Assembly (NCBI GenBank): GCA_021234155.1
Contig: JAJEKV010000132.1
Span: forward strand, 188,001 to 252,000
Source of the DNA: Isoetes taiwanensis
Taxonomy: Eukaryota > Streptophyta > Lycopodiopsida > Isoetales > Isoetaceae
DNA length: 64,000 bases
Direction of reading: 5' to 3'
Both the position numbers and the translations under genes were made by a program. The notes below the pieces were generated by a model. The model did not search any database and was not told where the DNA came from. It worked only from the letters and a program-made list of their open reading frames with translations. Of the stretch, positions 14,195 to 23,966 are shown piece after piece (within the stretch, counting starts at the first letter, position 1; the number at the start of each line of letters is the position of its first letter).

Positions 14195-14985
14195 TTGCTG
14201 CACGTAGGAGGATCTGCAGGCCTGGTACAATTGGAGTTTGAATCTACAATTCCAAAAGTGGGTGCTGCATCACCAAGTGATTTCGAAATAGGTTGCGAAC
14301 TTGCTGGTGGCATAGAACAAGACACCGTTTTTTTCTTGAAGCAGTCTGTTCAAGGTCGAAATGGCAAGCCTGGATCCCAATATACAACTCCACTTTTGGG
14401 GTGTTTTGACATGCAGAAGGCATGGAAGATGTGCTGGATCCAAATTTCACGCTTCACCAAAAGAATCAGAGCAAGACCTTGAGTATGCTCAAGTTGAGTA
14501 CTCACCAGATTGCAGATGCATACATATCAAGAGGTTTGACTCCTGCTTTTGAGTATGTTGTCACAAACAATGAGATGAGAGACTTTCAATAAGTTGACTC
14601 CAATTCTGTTGCAGCGGGGCAGTGAAGTTGCAGCAAAAAGTGGTGAAGATTCGGCAATTTTTTATAACAAATCTTAAATTCCAAAGGCTTCAACAAAAGC
14701 AATTCCTCAAACAATAAAGGCCAACGTAAGAAGGGTAAAAGTGCCTGTATAGGCTGTGAAGGGCATGGCCAATGTATTCGCGAATACCCTGTAAGGACAA
14801 GAAATCAGAAACAAAAGAATGCTTCAAAAAACTCCAAATCTGCCAAGAAACAAGGGACAAGCTACTTTGTCTATAAAGATGATTTCATGTTCATGGCTGT
14901 AAAAGCATCAAAAGACAAAAACTTAACTTTTGTCCTGTGCATGAGCAATTCTAACGCACTTCTTAAAATTAGATTTTGATGAAAG
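14195..14985 (+). pseudogene. degenerate Ty1/copia gag remnant
   Basis: The plus strand carries a decayed copia capsid/nucleocapsid coding stretch with several stops. Around 14570-14735 the translation runs through ANNEMRDFQ-like and FNKSNSSNNKGQRKKGK-like sequence. At about 14745-14785 there is a zinc-knuckle-like CIGCEGHGQC, followed by a basic linker and SYFVYKDDFMFMAVKAS, which resembles the lead-in to a copia protease. The expected DSGAS protease motif is lost: the sequence turns to unrelated codons after LTFVL. No LTRs are recognisable nearby. The upstream frame 14195-14482 may be its N-terminal part. The identification rests on the linker and knuckle pattern, so it is moderate. Confidence 0.5.
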
Positions 14986-15437
14986 GAAATTGAATCTTTC
15001 TTTAGGCTTGGATTGATGAGATGGCATAGGAGTTTATTACTAATATAAACATGCTAGACTTTAGAAGTTTGTTTATCAAGGACGTCCTCTTCCTATAAAC
15101 CTGCAGTCCAATTTTTTTAGCCGCTCTCAAAGTTAATCCTTGTTTCTTTGAAAGCAAGAGAATGGCCCTATGAATCCTGTTAATTATAGCCTAATAGTGA
15201 TTGGTCATGTCATGGTAAAGCATTGCAGAATTGAACCAGACATGATATTATGCAGAGAATCTCGCACTTAGAGATAAAGGCCAGGCTGGTATTAGGAAGA
15301 ATTTCTCAACTATTGAACACATCTCACTAACAGCGATTATCAAAGAGGCAAAAGCTAGGAAAAGTAAAGTATACAACAGCTGCTTTGTTTACCTTAGAAA
15401 AGCCTTAGTTTCTCTCAAAAAGTTGTTTCAAAGGCCC

Positions 15438-16145
15438 TTCATGAGCAACATTGCTCTACATGAAAATTCCTCTCTCCCTTCATTAGCTCTAGGAGTGGAA
15501 GGCTCCACGCTTTGTGCAATAGTTCTTCCCAATTTTGTTATATGCTATGATGTGATTCTGATTAACCCTTCCCCAAGTGTCTTCAAAAACACTTAATCGC
15601 ATTCGAAAAGAAAGGGAACTGCAAACAAAAATGATGGCCTTTAATACTTCCTGATGGGAATGAATAAGAGCAGGCTGTCTGCCATAATCGTCATTGTACG
15701 CATACCCGGGAGTGGAATTTCCAGACACATTGTTTAGATGGAAGAACACTGCTCAGACCAGAATTGTGAAAGACTATACATCCCGCGCTCATTTAGAAAG
15801 GCCCCTCCTTGAGCAGCACTGGCTCTATATGAAAATGTCCTCTCTCCTTTACATTGATGAACTGGAGAACTTCGTTGAAGCTCTAGGAGCTTTGCGCAAC
15901 AGTGCATCCCAATCTTGTTATATGCTATGATGTGATTCTGATAACCCTTCTCCCCAGTGTCTTCACAAACACTTAATAGCATTAGAAAAGAAAGGGAACT
16001 GCAAACAAAAATGATGGCCTTTAATACTTCCCGATGGGAACGAAAGGTAATACTTTCCTTTTTCAAGAAGAGGCTGTCAAAATTGTCATTGTACCCATAC
16101 CCGGGAGTGGAATTTCCAGATCCATTGTTTAGATTGAAGAACACT
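15438..16145. repeat. tandem duplication, units about 380 bp
   Basis: A segment containing TATATGCTATGATGTGATTC, then GTGTCTTCAAAAACACTTAA, GGGAACTGCAAACAAAAATG and CCCGGGAGTGGAATTTCCAG occurs twice. The shared GTGTCTTC landmark lies at about 15578 and 15958, so the offset is about 380 bp. Copies differ by substitutions and an insertion of TACTTTCC-like sequence in the second. Similar antisense frames at 15489-15749 and 15734-16144 are a by-product of the duplication. Confidence 0.75.
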
Positions 16146-16149
16146 GTTC

Positions 16150-18794
16150 AGAAGCTTTTTCTCCTTGACATGCTAGTAAAATCAGCAGCTTTATATGATT
16201 CAAAAATATGAGGAGTTGACTTGTGAGTGGACTCAATAGTAGAATGATTAGAAGCAGCCGCATGATCTAATGCAAAACTTTTTAGGAAAACTGATCTGTT
16301 CAGTTCTCTGGGCTTTGCAGTGGATAGTGATCCAAACTTCGATACAATTTGCAGCAGCTAATCTTAAGTGGAGTTCACAGCAGGTCAACAATGGCTTCTC
16401 CAACATGATTTTTAGCAGCTTTGTGTTCCAAATGCCCTACCATGGAGCTGTCCCAAAAAGATTTTATCTGGATATTTTCTAATAATATCTCAGCTGATGA
16501 CTTCATTATAAGACCTCCCAAACAAGCTGAGATTCAATGGGAAGATATGCAAAGGCTGGCATTGATAAAATTTGAATAAAAGAGAGAAGCAGGCATGATG
16601 GAATGATAGGACAACTAAATGACAAAGAACCAGATGTATCTGATTTTGCACTGTGCAGATCGTTCCCATGCTTTACATTTTTCTATCACCTACACTTGTA
16701 TCCGTTGTGTGACTTGTGGGCTTACTTGAGCCCAGAGTGCATTTTATTTTGTTTATTACATCATAAGAGGAAGATATCACTGCCTTTCTAGAGATCCAAT
16801 ATCTCTGAAGCAGCTTATGAGGTATTATGATCACTGTTCCTTTATCATAGATTAAACTAACATTTGATTCACATGACCAAACCTGTCCACAATGCATCAT
16901 TTGTTTTACGCAGGAAAAATTTCCCATTGCTTGCTGTTGCATAAATCTGAAAGGGGGCATTTCCAAAGGGGCTGCCTCTTGCAATATCCTTGGCTGATCA
17001 TTTTCAAAGGGGAGGAAGGCAAAACTACAACTTTCCTATTTCAAAATGACATGGACCCCTTCCTTACTAAATGCTCAAATGGAAAGCAATTTGTGCTTCA
17101 AACCAGGTACATGCAAGACAACCTTGACATAATTATCAAAGTTAAGCCACACCTTTGCCTTTATGAAAGGCATAGCAGAAAACAGGATCTTTGATGTCTT
17201 GTGTGTTGTCCCGTAATTTGATCACTCTGCCATATTAGTGAGCAGCCCTCTAAAGCCGAACTGACAAAATTTGAAGATTTAGCCAACAAGAAGCATCGAT
17301 ACAAGGGGAAGAATAGAAAGAAAGATTTTATTAACATCTATATACTAGAGACATGTAGGGTCTATGAGACTGGACCTGTTAGGAGGGCATCATCCTCCTC
17401 AGCATTCAGTATAACTAAAATAAACAAGAAACATAAACCTAATGCTAAGTCACTTCGAGATAAGGTCTGAAATCAGCTTTTGATACCTTGCTGTCATGTC
17501 TTCTCTTTTAAAATGACTGCTTGTGCTTTTGTACTACCGAGCATTTTATCCTTTTCGACCCTTTGGGATCAGGCACTTCCTTTTTCTTTCGCGAGTCCTT
17601 CTCCACACTATCTTCTTGCTTCAGCTCTTCCTTAACAGTAGACCTTTAGGATTTGCGCTCTCATTTTGTTTAAGGATGCCTTCGTTTTTGAGAGAATGAA
17701 CAACCCACACATTTCTGGTCATAATACCTCATAAGCTGCTGTGCTTAGTCTTCCTTTGATTGCTTCAGTTACATCCATAAACCACAGATCAATCAAATTT
17801 GAATTCAGTCCATGATAAAGAAAGAGTGCCTAGTCTTCCTTTTGATTGCTCCAGTCACCCATATGCCAGCCCCAAAAAGCAAACACATCTTGGAGTTGAT
17901 AAATGTTCTGTTGTTTGTGAGCCTGCGTGAAAGTACCCTGGGTCAATGGATCAAGATACTTCGTGTTTTTTGTTGATGATTTCTCCCAAATAACATGGGA
18001 TTCACAAAGAACAAATCGGAGTATTTGATCATTACCAGCACTCTATAGCTTTAACTGAGAAATGAACCACAAACGATCAAGTAAATTCAGTCCACAACAG
18101 ATTTTGCAGTCAGAACTGGAAATTCTCTTGTTTGTAGCTCAGTATACATCATTCATCACTTCAGCAAGATACGGTTTCTCCCTATCATGATAATCAGAGT
18201 ATGCTCCAGCTGGCAGATCATCCAACTGTCCATTGTCGGCAGTCACATGGAACTTTATTTCCATTATGATCAAGGTAGATTCTTGGATCTGCAATACATC
18301 TCTACCAAAAACAAATAGCAGATATCTTCACCAAGCCGCTCATATATCCTTAATTTAAGAAGCAACACTGAGGCTGATTCACCTCTAACGAGCTGATATT
18401 ATACTGATATTATACGACAAGGGTTAGGGGATGGTGTTAATATATATAACGAGCTACACTGGATAAGCCAAGAGGCATATCACATCAATTTCGTGCTTTA
18501 AATACAATCTAGATTTATCACTGTATTGGTAAGTTCACTTGACAGAATATGCAATACAAGCACCGGTCTTATTTATAGTTAACATTTGGCAGTCTCAAAA
18601 GGCGATCGAAAAATTCATTTGCACAATGGGCGTCATTGGCTCGGAATTCAAAACCAGATGAACTTGAGATGAACAAACAGCAGATAATAAAGCACTAGAA
18701 AACTATATGTCCGTTACAACTAAAATCACAAGGAAATGGTATGCCTCTAGACTTACCATACAATGTGCAAAACTTTATCAGCAGCTCTGGATTG
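16150..18794. other. intergenic; downstream flank of the LYR gene
   Basis: No recognisable coding sequence. A short imperfect duplication (CTTAGTCTTCCTTTGATTGC near 17748 and again near 17825) is the only structure seen. The right-hand few hundred bases are presumably the 3' untranslated and flanking region of the minus-strand LYR gene. I do not recognise a poly(A) site with confidence. Confidence 0.5.
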
Positions 18795-19271
18795 TCAAAG
18801 CCCGTCAACAGGACCAGGTCCCTTCTTCAACATTTGCTGATGTTTTTCCACCAATTTATCTACTGCAGCCTGCACGGCATCTCTCCCTCCTACAAGCAAC
18901 CTAGCTATGACCTCAGGATCCTTCTCAAATCGAGCCTCTTCAAATTCCTTGCGGGCATTCATCTTCAAAACATGCCCCCAAGGAATCCCCTCAGCATTAG
19001 CCCATACGAAAGCCCTGCAAGCCCTAAGAACGTCCCTGTACAACGACAAAACCTCCCTTCTGGTAGTGGTAAGACGGGCTCTTTCCTCTCTATCCGCCGG
19101 ATCTCTTTTTTTACCATCTCCGGGTACTAAATGCTTGTCCAGGAGCTCGTCTAGAGTTTCCGCTCCTTCATGCGGAGTGTCGCTGCTCATGAACCTGACA
19201 ACAGGAACCCACATCGGTTTCTGCCGGAATCGCCATGCCCTAAGCAAAATCCGTGATGGGTACTTCTCCAT
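18795..19271 (-). CDS. LYR-motif (Complex1_LYR superfamily) mitochondrial protein
   Basis: This is an intact 158-residue frame and the only convincing cellular gene here. The first 30 residues are rich in Arg, aromatic and hydroxyl residues with no acid apart from Glu2, as expected of a mitochondrial presequence. The LYR tripeptide is at residues 77-79 (EVLSLYRDVLRACRAF). It is followed by the helical ARKEFEEARFEKDPEVIARL segment, with a conserved Phe at 110, and RLLVGGRDAV near 125-133. LYR proteins act as adaptors for iron-sulphur cluster delivery or respiratory-complex assembly, usually binding the acyl-ACP/ISCU machinery in the matrix. The start is supported by a purine at +4 and an in-frame TAG three codons upstream. 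There is no intron in the coding part. It resembles the plant 'LYR family of Fe/S cluster biogenesis' proteins; I do not assign a specific client. Confidence 0.85.
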   Translation of the reverse strand: MEKYPSRILLRAWRFRQKPMWVPVVRFMSSDTPHEGAETLDELLDKHLVPGDGKKRDPADREERARLTTTRREVLSLYRDVLRACRAFVWANAEGIPWGHVLKMNARKEFEEARFEKDPEVIARLLVGGRDAVQAAVDKLVEKHQQMLKKGPGPVDGL

Positions 19272-19284
19272 AGCTAACTAAGCA

Positions 19285-19331
19285 AGTCCTTGGGTATAGT
19301 CTAATGAACCAAGTCCTTGGGTATAGTCTAA
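19285..19331. repeat. short direct duplication upstream of the LYR gene
   Basis: AAGTCCTTGGGTATAGTCTA occurs twice within 45 bp immediately upstream of the LYR start codon, inside its likely 5' untranslated region or proximal promoter. Confidence 0.6.
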
Positions 19332-19449
19332 GGTCATTAATTTCCTTCCTGCTGAAATCCTTAATAAAATTGGGTGGTACTCAAGCCTTAAATTTGAAAT
19401 GTTCGGTAACATTCTTAAGAATGACAAAGAGAAAATTTTACCATTCAGT

Positions 19450-19607
19450 AGAAAAGCTTAGAAAAAAGTTGCCCTTCAATAGAATGGCCATGATTATGCA
19501 AAAAAAATTATTGCTTACATTATATATTAGAAAAGCTTAGAAAAAAGTTGCCCTTCAATAGAATGGCCATGATTATGCAAAAAAAATTATTGCTTACATT
19601 ATATATT
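19450..19607. repeat. perfect 79-bp tandem duplication
   Basis: 19450-19528 and 19529-19607 appear identical; both start AGAAAAGCTTAGAAAAAAGT and end TTACATTATATATT. Identity over the whole unit implies a very recent event. It lies in the upstream region of the LYR gene. Confidence 0.8.
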
Positions 19608-20079
19608 TTTCTGTTTATACTTACAATTTTATTTGTTATTATTCAATGTCCTCAACAAATACATTTATCAAAATTGGCTAATTGGCGAGGCAAGGAAATG
19701 CAGAAAAAACAATAGAACGGGAAGAATTTCCCTTTCCTTATTCTTTTCCGCCCATCATCCAGCTTCTTCATCTGCATGCAATTTGATCGACCAATTCGGC
19801 TAATCAACTTTAGAGCCCACTCAACACAGAGGAATTTCGAGGCATGTTGTCTCTTGAACATATTGATTTTCATTTTTTTGAATGGACAACTCTGTTTTTC
19901 TTTTTGCAAAAGGATTTTCAATGGCAAATTGCACCTAATGTTTTTTCCTATGTTTTGCATTGGCAATGGCAATATGTCAATGTGAAATATATTAACATTA
20001 GATGAAGCTGCACCCTTTGGAGGGAGGAGAATGAGCGCTCTCTCACTGCGCCTCGGGATCCGTGCATCTCCCAGCCCTG

Positions 20080-20478
20080 ATGGATGAGGCTTTGCTCGAA
20101 GCTGTTCTCCAAGGGCTGGGTTTTGTCATCCCCCCAGGGCCATGAGAGCACCCTTCAAACCATTGAAGATCTGATCAGTTTAGCTGTTAGTAACTAGTCT
20201 AGAATAGGTTTTTGTAGAGCAGATTTTGATTTCTTCAACAAGTTTTTTCTCTGCATCCTTTGTTTCGACAGAGTTGGTTCCCTCAGGGTTTCTGCTCATA
20301 ATTCACAGCCTTACTTAGCCCTGGGCAACAACTTTGAAAGGAATCTCTTTCTTTTAGGGGTTCCCACAGAATTCGGGATTGATCCTCTCTATCACTGGGC
20401 AGATTTCTTTGACCTCCAGCCTGCAGAAGTTTTCGATGACCTTGGAATTGTGGTGTGGAGGTTCGGGGTGGCGAATTA
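20080..20478 (+). pseudogene. unidentified broken reading frame ahead of the LINE ORF1
   Basis: A plus-strand stretch reads like real protein: MDEALLEAVLQGLGFVIPPG from 20080, a one-base phase change near 20143, then HESTLQTIEDLISLAVSN. An in-frame TAG follows, then an open run to 20478 containing RADFDFFNKF and NNFERNLFLLGVPTEFGIDP. The composition (many Phe, Leu, Asp, Glu) is unlike the noncoding flank. I recognise no domain. It may be the 5' portion of the LINE that follows, or an unrelated gene fragment. Confidence 0.4.
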
Positions 20479-21239
20479 GTTCTCTTTGTTCTTGATTTCC
20501 TGTGCTCTTGGTTTTCCCCATTCTTTTCTTTTTCTTTTTTCCTCCTATTTCTTGGAATTGATGCTTCTTTGATGATTGATGGGACCCTCTCCCCCTGACT
20601 AGATCCTCGCAGGTCGTCCAGGGTACGAGCAGTCCTTTATCATTATCTAGGCAGCTTTCCCCCTTCTCTTTCCAATCATTCTTTCTTCCCTTTTCTTTGT
20701 CCTTTACCCCATCTTCGGATCTTTCGCTCTTTTCCTATTCTTTCCCCCCTCTTTTGCTTCCCTTTGCTCATATTTTCTTCTTTCTCTGTTCCGTTCTCCC
20801 CTAGTATCTCTGTGTTACCATGAGAACTAAGGCATCGACGAGCAAACCGGTTATGGGAGGGTCCTCCTCTTCAACAAGGATCCGTATGAATACAAAGACA
20901 CGGACCCAATTTTGATCATTCAAAGTTGGGACCAAATCTTTGTCCTAGAGGACAAAAAAGATCAATCGTGGATAAAAATGAAAGAGCTCAAAGCTGCTTT
21001 CGATATTATCAGAGAACAGCAAGAATCAGCGGCAGATTGTATGGGAGTTCAGAAGGAAGGACAAATCTTGGTATGCAAACTTGAAATGCAGAGATTGGAA
21101 AACCAGTATAAGGAAGGCAAAGCCAATGATCGGGACCTGGCCTAGCAAATGCTTCAGAAGATACAGGAGATGGACAACCTTTTATATCAACTCATAAGAG
21201 TCAAAACAGGGCATTCAAAAGAAGATTGCTGCAGCCTGA

Positions 21240-21244
21240 AGAAC
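21240..21244. repeat. target-site duplication AGAAC (left copy)
   Basis: AGAAC directly precedes the left LTR and is repeated directly after the right LTR (34413-34417). The 5-bp length is normal for Ty3/gypsy integrases. Confidence 0.9.
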
Positions 21245-22801
21245 TGTGACGTCCCCTACTCGTATACGGTGCACTCACCGTATACAAACAGGAGTTCTTC
21301 CCCCACACCAGCTCCATGCTGATACAGGGCCCTCCACATATCACTGCACCCGTAACGAGTCTCAGTGGGAAGAGTGAAGGTGTCATTCTACCCGTCTCCC
21401 TCGGGACCTACCTAGGCTGCCGAAGCGTAAACATACATGTCGAAGAGCACATACATCAACATCCTGTGACCATCTCGAAGGATGGTCCTCCTCATATCTG
21501 CATAGACAAAGATCAGCACATCACATAGGGGATCCTACCCAAGGCTCAGACTCAAAGGATAACTGACGGCTTGGGTCTCCGTGAGTTCGTTGCGCATGAA
21601 TTCATGGCAATGGAATTGGGCGGCATAAGAACATGGCATAGGGTTGTCCACTCCATCCGCCCCTCCCATTGCACACTTTGAGAGTAGGGTGAAAAGTGTT
21701 GGGACTGAAGTAGCCGCCGGATGCATAGCCAGAAGGGGCTATTCTGGGTCTCATCCTCCCGATTAGAGGGGCAGGTAGGGATCACTCCCTCTCGAGATCT
21801 ACATGCTAACTTCGAGGTGACTAGAGGGCCTTTGCCGTATTCGGTTGAACCCACCTGGAAAGTGTACACCACTTCACGGTGTCGAGCCCATGCCTTACCC
21901 AAGACTCGGTGGTAAGCCATTAGACCTAGTCACAATGATCCCCCGGTAGGCTTTACACACCGGGGGATGGATTCGGGAGTCGAACATGAACCTCCTTCTT
22001 AGCCGGCGGCGGCCCCTCCACCCACAACCGGGTGTGGCTCTTGTACACAGGCGAATCTGGTGTGCTAGAGAGGCTACTCTAGGAGCATCAACTACAAGCT
22101 TTAGGGCCTCTACCCCCTTCCCAATACAAGGAGTTCACAGAGATACATCAACCCAATACATCACGGTGAAGAACTAAAGAACTAGATCTAATCATAGAGT
22201 TAGGTTCTTTAGTTAGTGTCGAGATCTAAGATCTAGATAGCTGCTATGGGCAATTTAATAGTCTAAACCCTTGATTCTATGATTAGAAGGCGGTTTAAGC
22301 TATTAAATTGACCAAATACCCCTGATCCTTGAGTGGCTCCTCGACACGAGTTCAACCATCCTGCTGAGCTGATCGAATTTGGGAAACCGATGGCAATTCG
22401 CTTGGGCGTCACGGGAGGCGGTTTTGGCTCTGGGGCAGCCAAAGCTGAGCTCTAAAACCCTAAGGGCGAAAACTAGCAAGCTAGGGTTTTCCTACCCTAA
22501 ATAGACATGGGGGTTTAGGCTAGGGTTTCCAATTACCCAATTTGGCATGTGGGATAATTGGAAAGGCCCCACTTGCCTTTAGTGGCTAGGTGGCAAAATA
22601 TGCCAACATGGAAAGGTGTGCCCTCATTAATGTGCACATGTGCACATTAATAATATATGAACACTCCTAGTAAGTTGCCCCTAGGGCTACTTACTGCTAT
22701 CCGTTGGCATTATACCGTCAATCGGGGTGGCGTGCGGCGTGGCGATGGGCAAAGTACAATGTACGTCCGGGAGCGTATATCTTTGTCTTTGGAACGTCAC
22801 A
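21245..22801 (-). repeat. 3' LTR of the gypsy element
   Basis: 1557 bp, starting TGTGACGTCCCC and ending ACGTCACA on the plus strand, so the termini form an 8-bp inverted repeat with the canonical TG...CA. It aligns end to end with 32838-34412. Long runs are identical (for example about 22490-22680 against 34090-34290), while small clustered differences occur mainly around CG, CAG and CTG. Confidence 0.95.
22626..22651. repeat. 26-bp perfect palindrome in the LTR
   Basis: The half-site ATTAATGTGCACA is followed by its exact reverse complement. The same palindrome is at 34232-34257 in the other LTR. It contains a CACATGTG E-box and lies next to an AT-rich TATA-like stretch (ATATATTATT on the minus strand), so it is in a plausible promoter position. 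Confidence 0.8.
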
Positions 22802-22814
22802 TTCTCCCCACCTT
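22802..22814 (-). promoter_or_regulatory. polypurine tract
   Basis: On the minus strand AAGGTGGGGAGAA abuts the 3' LTR start. This is the expected position and composition for the RNase H-resistant primer of plus-strand DNA synthesis. Confidence 0.85.
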
Positions 22815-23645
22815 GAAATGATCTTTGTCCCGCGAAAGATCGCGGGTCTCCCCACCTTGGGATCTTCCTAACCGCACCTCGCAATCAGCGTGATACCTAC
22901 AATATAATCTTTATACATTTATCACGATTACTCTAAGGTAATTACTTTTAGAACATTATTACGTTATTATATTATGGAATACTTATCAATTCATAACACC
23001 ATTAACAAGTTATTCACTATGTTAAGTTAGACAAAATTTCAACATTTCATATCTATAATTCTTTGTCCGAGGTACTCTTCATTCCTTGCAACACATTCCA
23101 ACAAAACTTGTGTTGCAAGTCTGATCTTCGACCTCCTTGCCCCCTCCGGGCTCTCTTCGGCTGTGCAGGTCGACACTCACGTTAGTGCAGTTAATTATTA
23201 ATTAAAATGTTTGGTTATATGGTGACCACCCACCTATCTACATGAGTGCATGGCTAATCTCGGTAGTAGGAAGAGGATGAATCTTCCATAATGGCCGTGG
23301 AGACAGGCGCCTATATGCCTATATGCCACTCATGCCTACACCTCTAGTTGCCCGGGCGTGGAGGATATCCTTCTCGCGTGGGGGCGTGAAGGATGGATTC
23401 CTCCTATCAAAGCATATATGGGGCTAAAGGTGCTTTCCCTATCAATGCATTCCTTAATGACCTCTTTTCTCTCGAGGCCGTCTCCTTCCGTGGGACGGAA
23501 GTAGACTTTCTAATCTACCTTCCACTCGCCAAAAGCGAAACGCGGTCATGCCTACATTGACATTACACCACGCCCTAGAGATCACCGTAGTGGTCTCATC
23601 ATCGATAACGCGCATGCGACCCATACCAAGTATAGGTTGCATCGT
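22815..23645 (-). other. 3' untranslated region of the gypsy element
   Basis: About 830 bp between the pol stop and the polypurine tract. No frame with a recognisable domain is seen on either strand. Confidence 0.6.
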
Positions 23646-23648
23646 AGA

Positions 23649-23966
23649 TTAATCTATACAAGAATTAACCCCACGCCGTCGACATGCACGAGCGATTTCT
23701 TCGGAGATGACCTTGCCGTCCCATTGCTCCATAAATTGTGGGTACTGCTTTACTAAATCTTTCTTAAGTACCCACGTGGCGTCTTCCACTGGTAAGTGTT
23801 TCCACTTGACCAAATATTGGAGGAATTCTGATCTCCTCGTTTTCTTGAAAGCTTTATCAAGAATCAATTCTGGGACTATTTCCAGCTGTTCCTCCGTCAT
23901 TTCCAACAACGTTGGAGTGTCCAAGACTTCGCCCGGATTTGGAGTATGCTTCTTCAACAAACTCAC
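23649..23966 (-). CDS. chromodomain at the integrase C-terminus
   Basis: The last open part of pol. It contains VPELILDKAF, then FLQYLVKWKHLPVEDATWVL and KKDLVKQYPQF, which is the chromodomain strand-strand-strand-helix pattern with the W-K-x-L-P/D-x-x-x-T-W core. In chromoviruses this module reads methylated histone tails (usually H3K9me) and steers integration into heterochromatin. The aromatic cage is only partly visible: Y and W of the core are present, and the N-terminal cage residue is uncertain. It terminates normally with TAA at about 23649. Confidence 0.85.
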   Translation of the reverse strand: MSLLKKHTPNPGEVLDTPTLLEMTEEQLEIVPELILDKAFKKTRRSEFLQYLVKWKHLPVEDATWVLKKDLVKQYPQFMEQWDGKVISEEIARACRRRGVNSCID

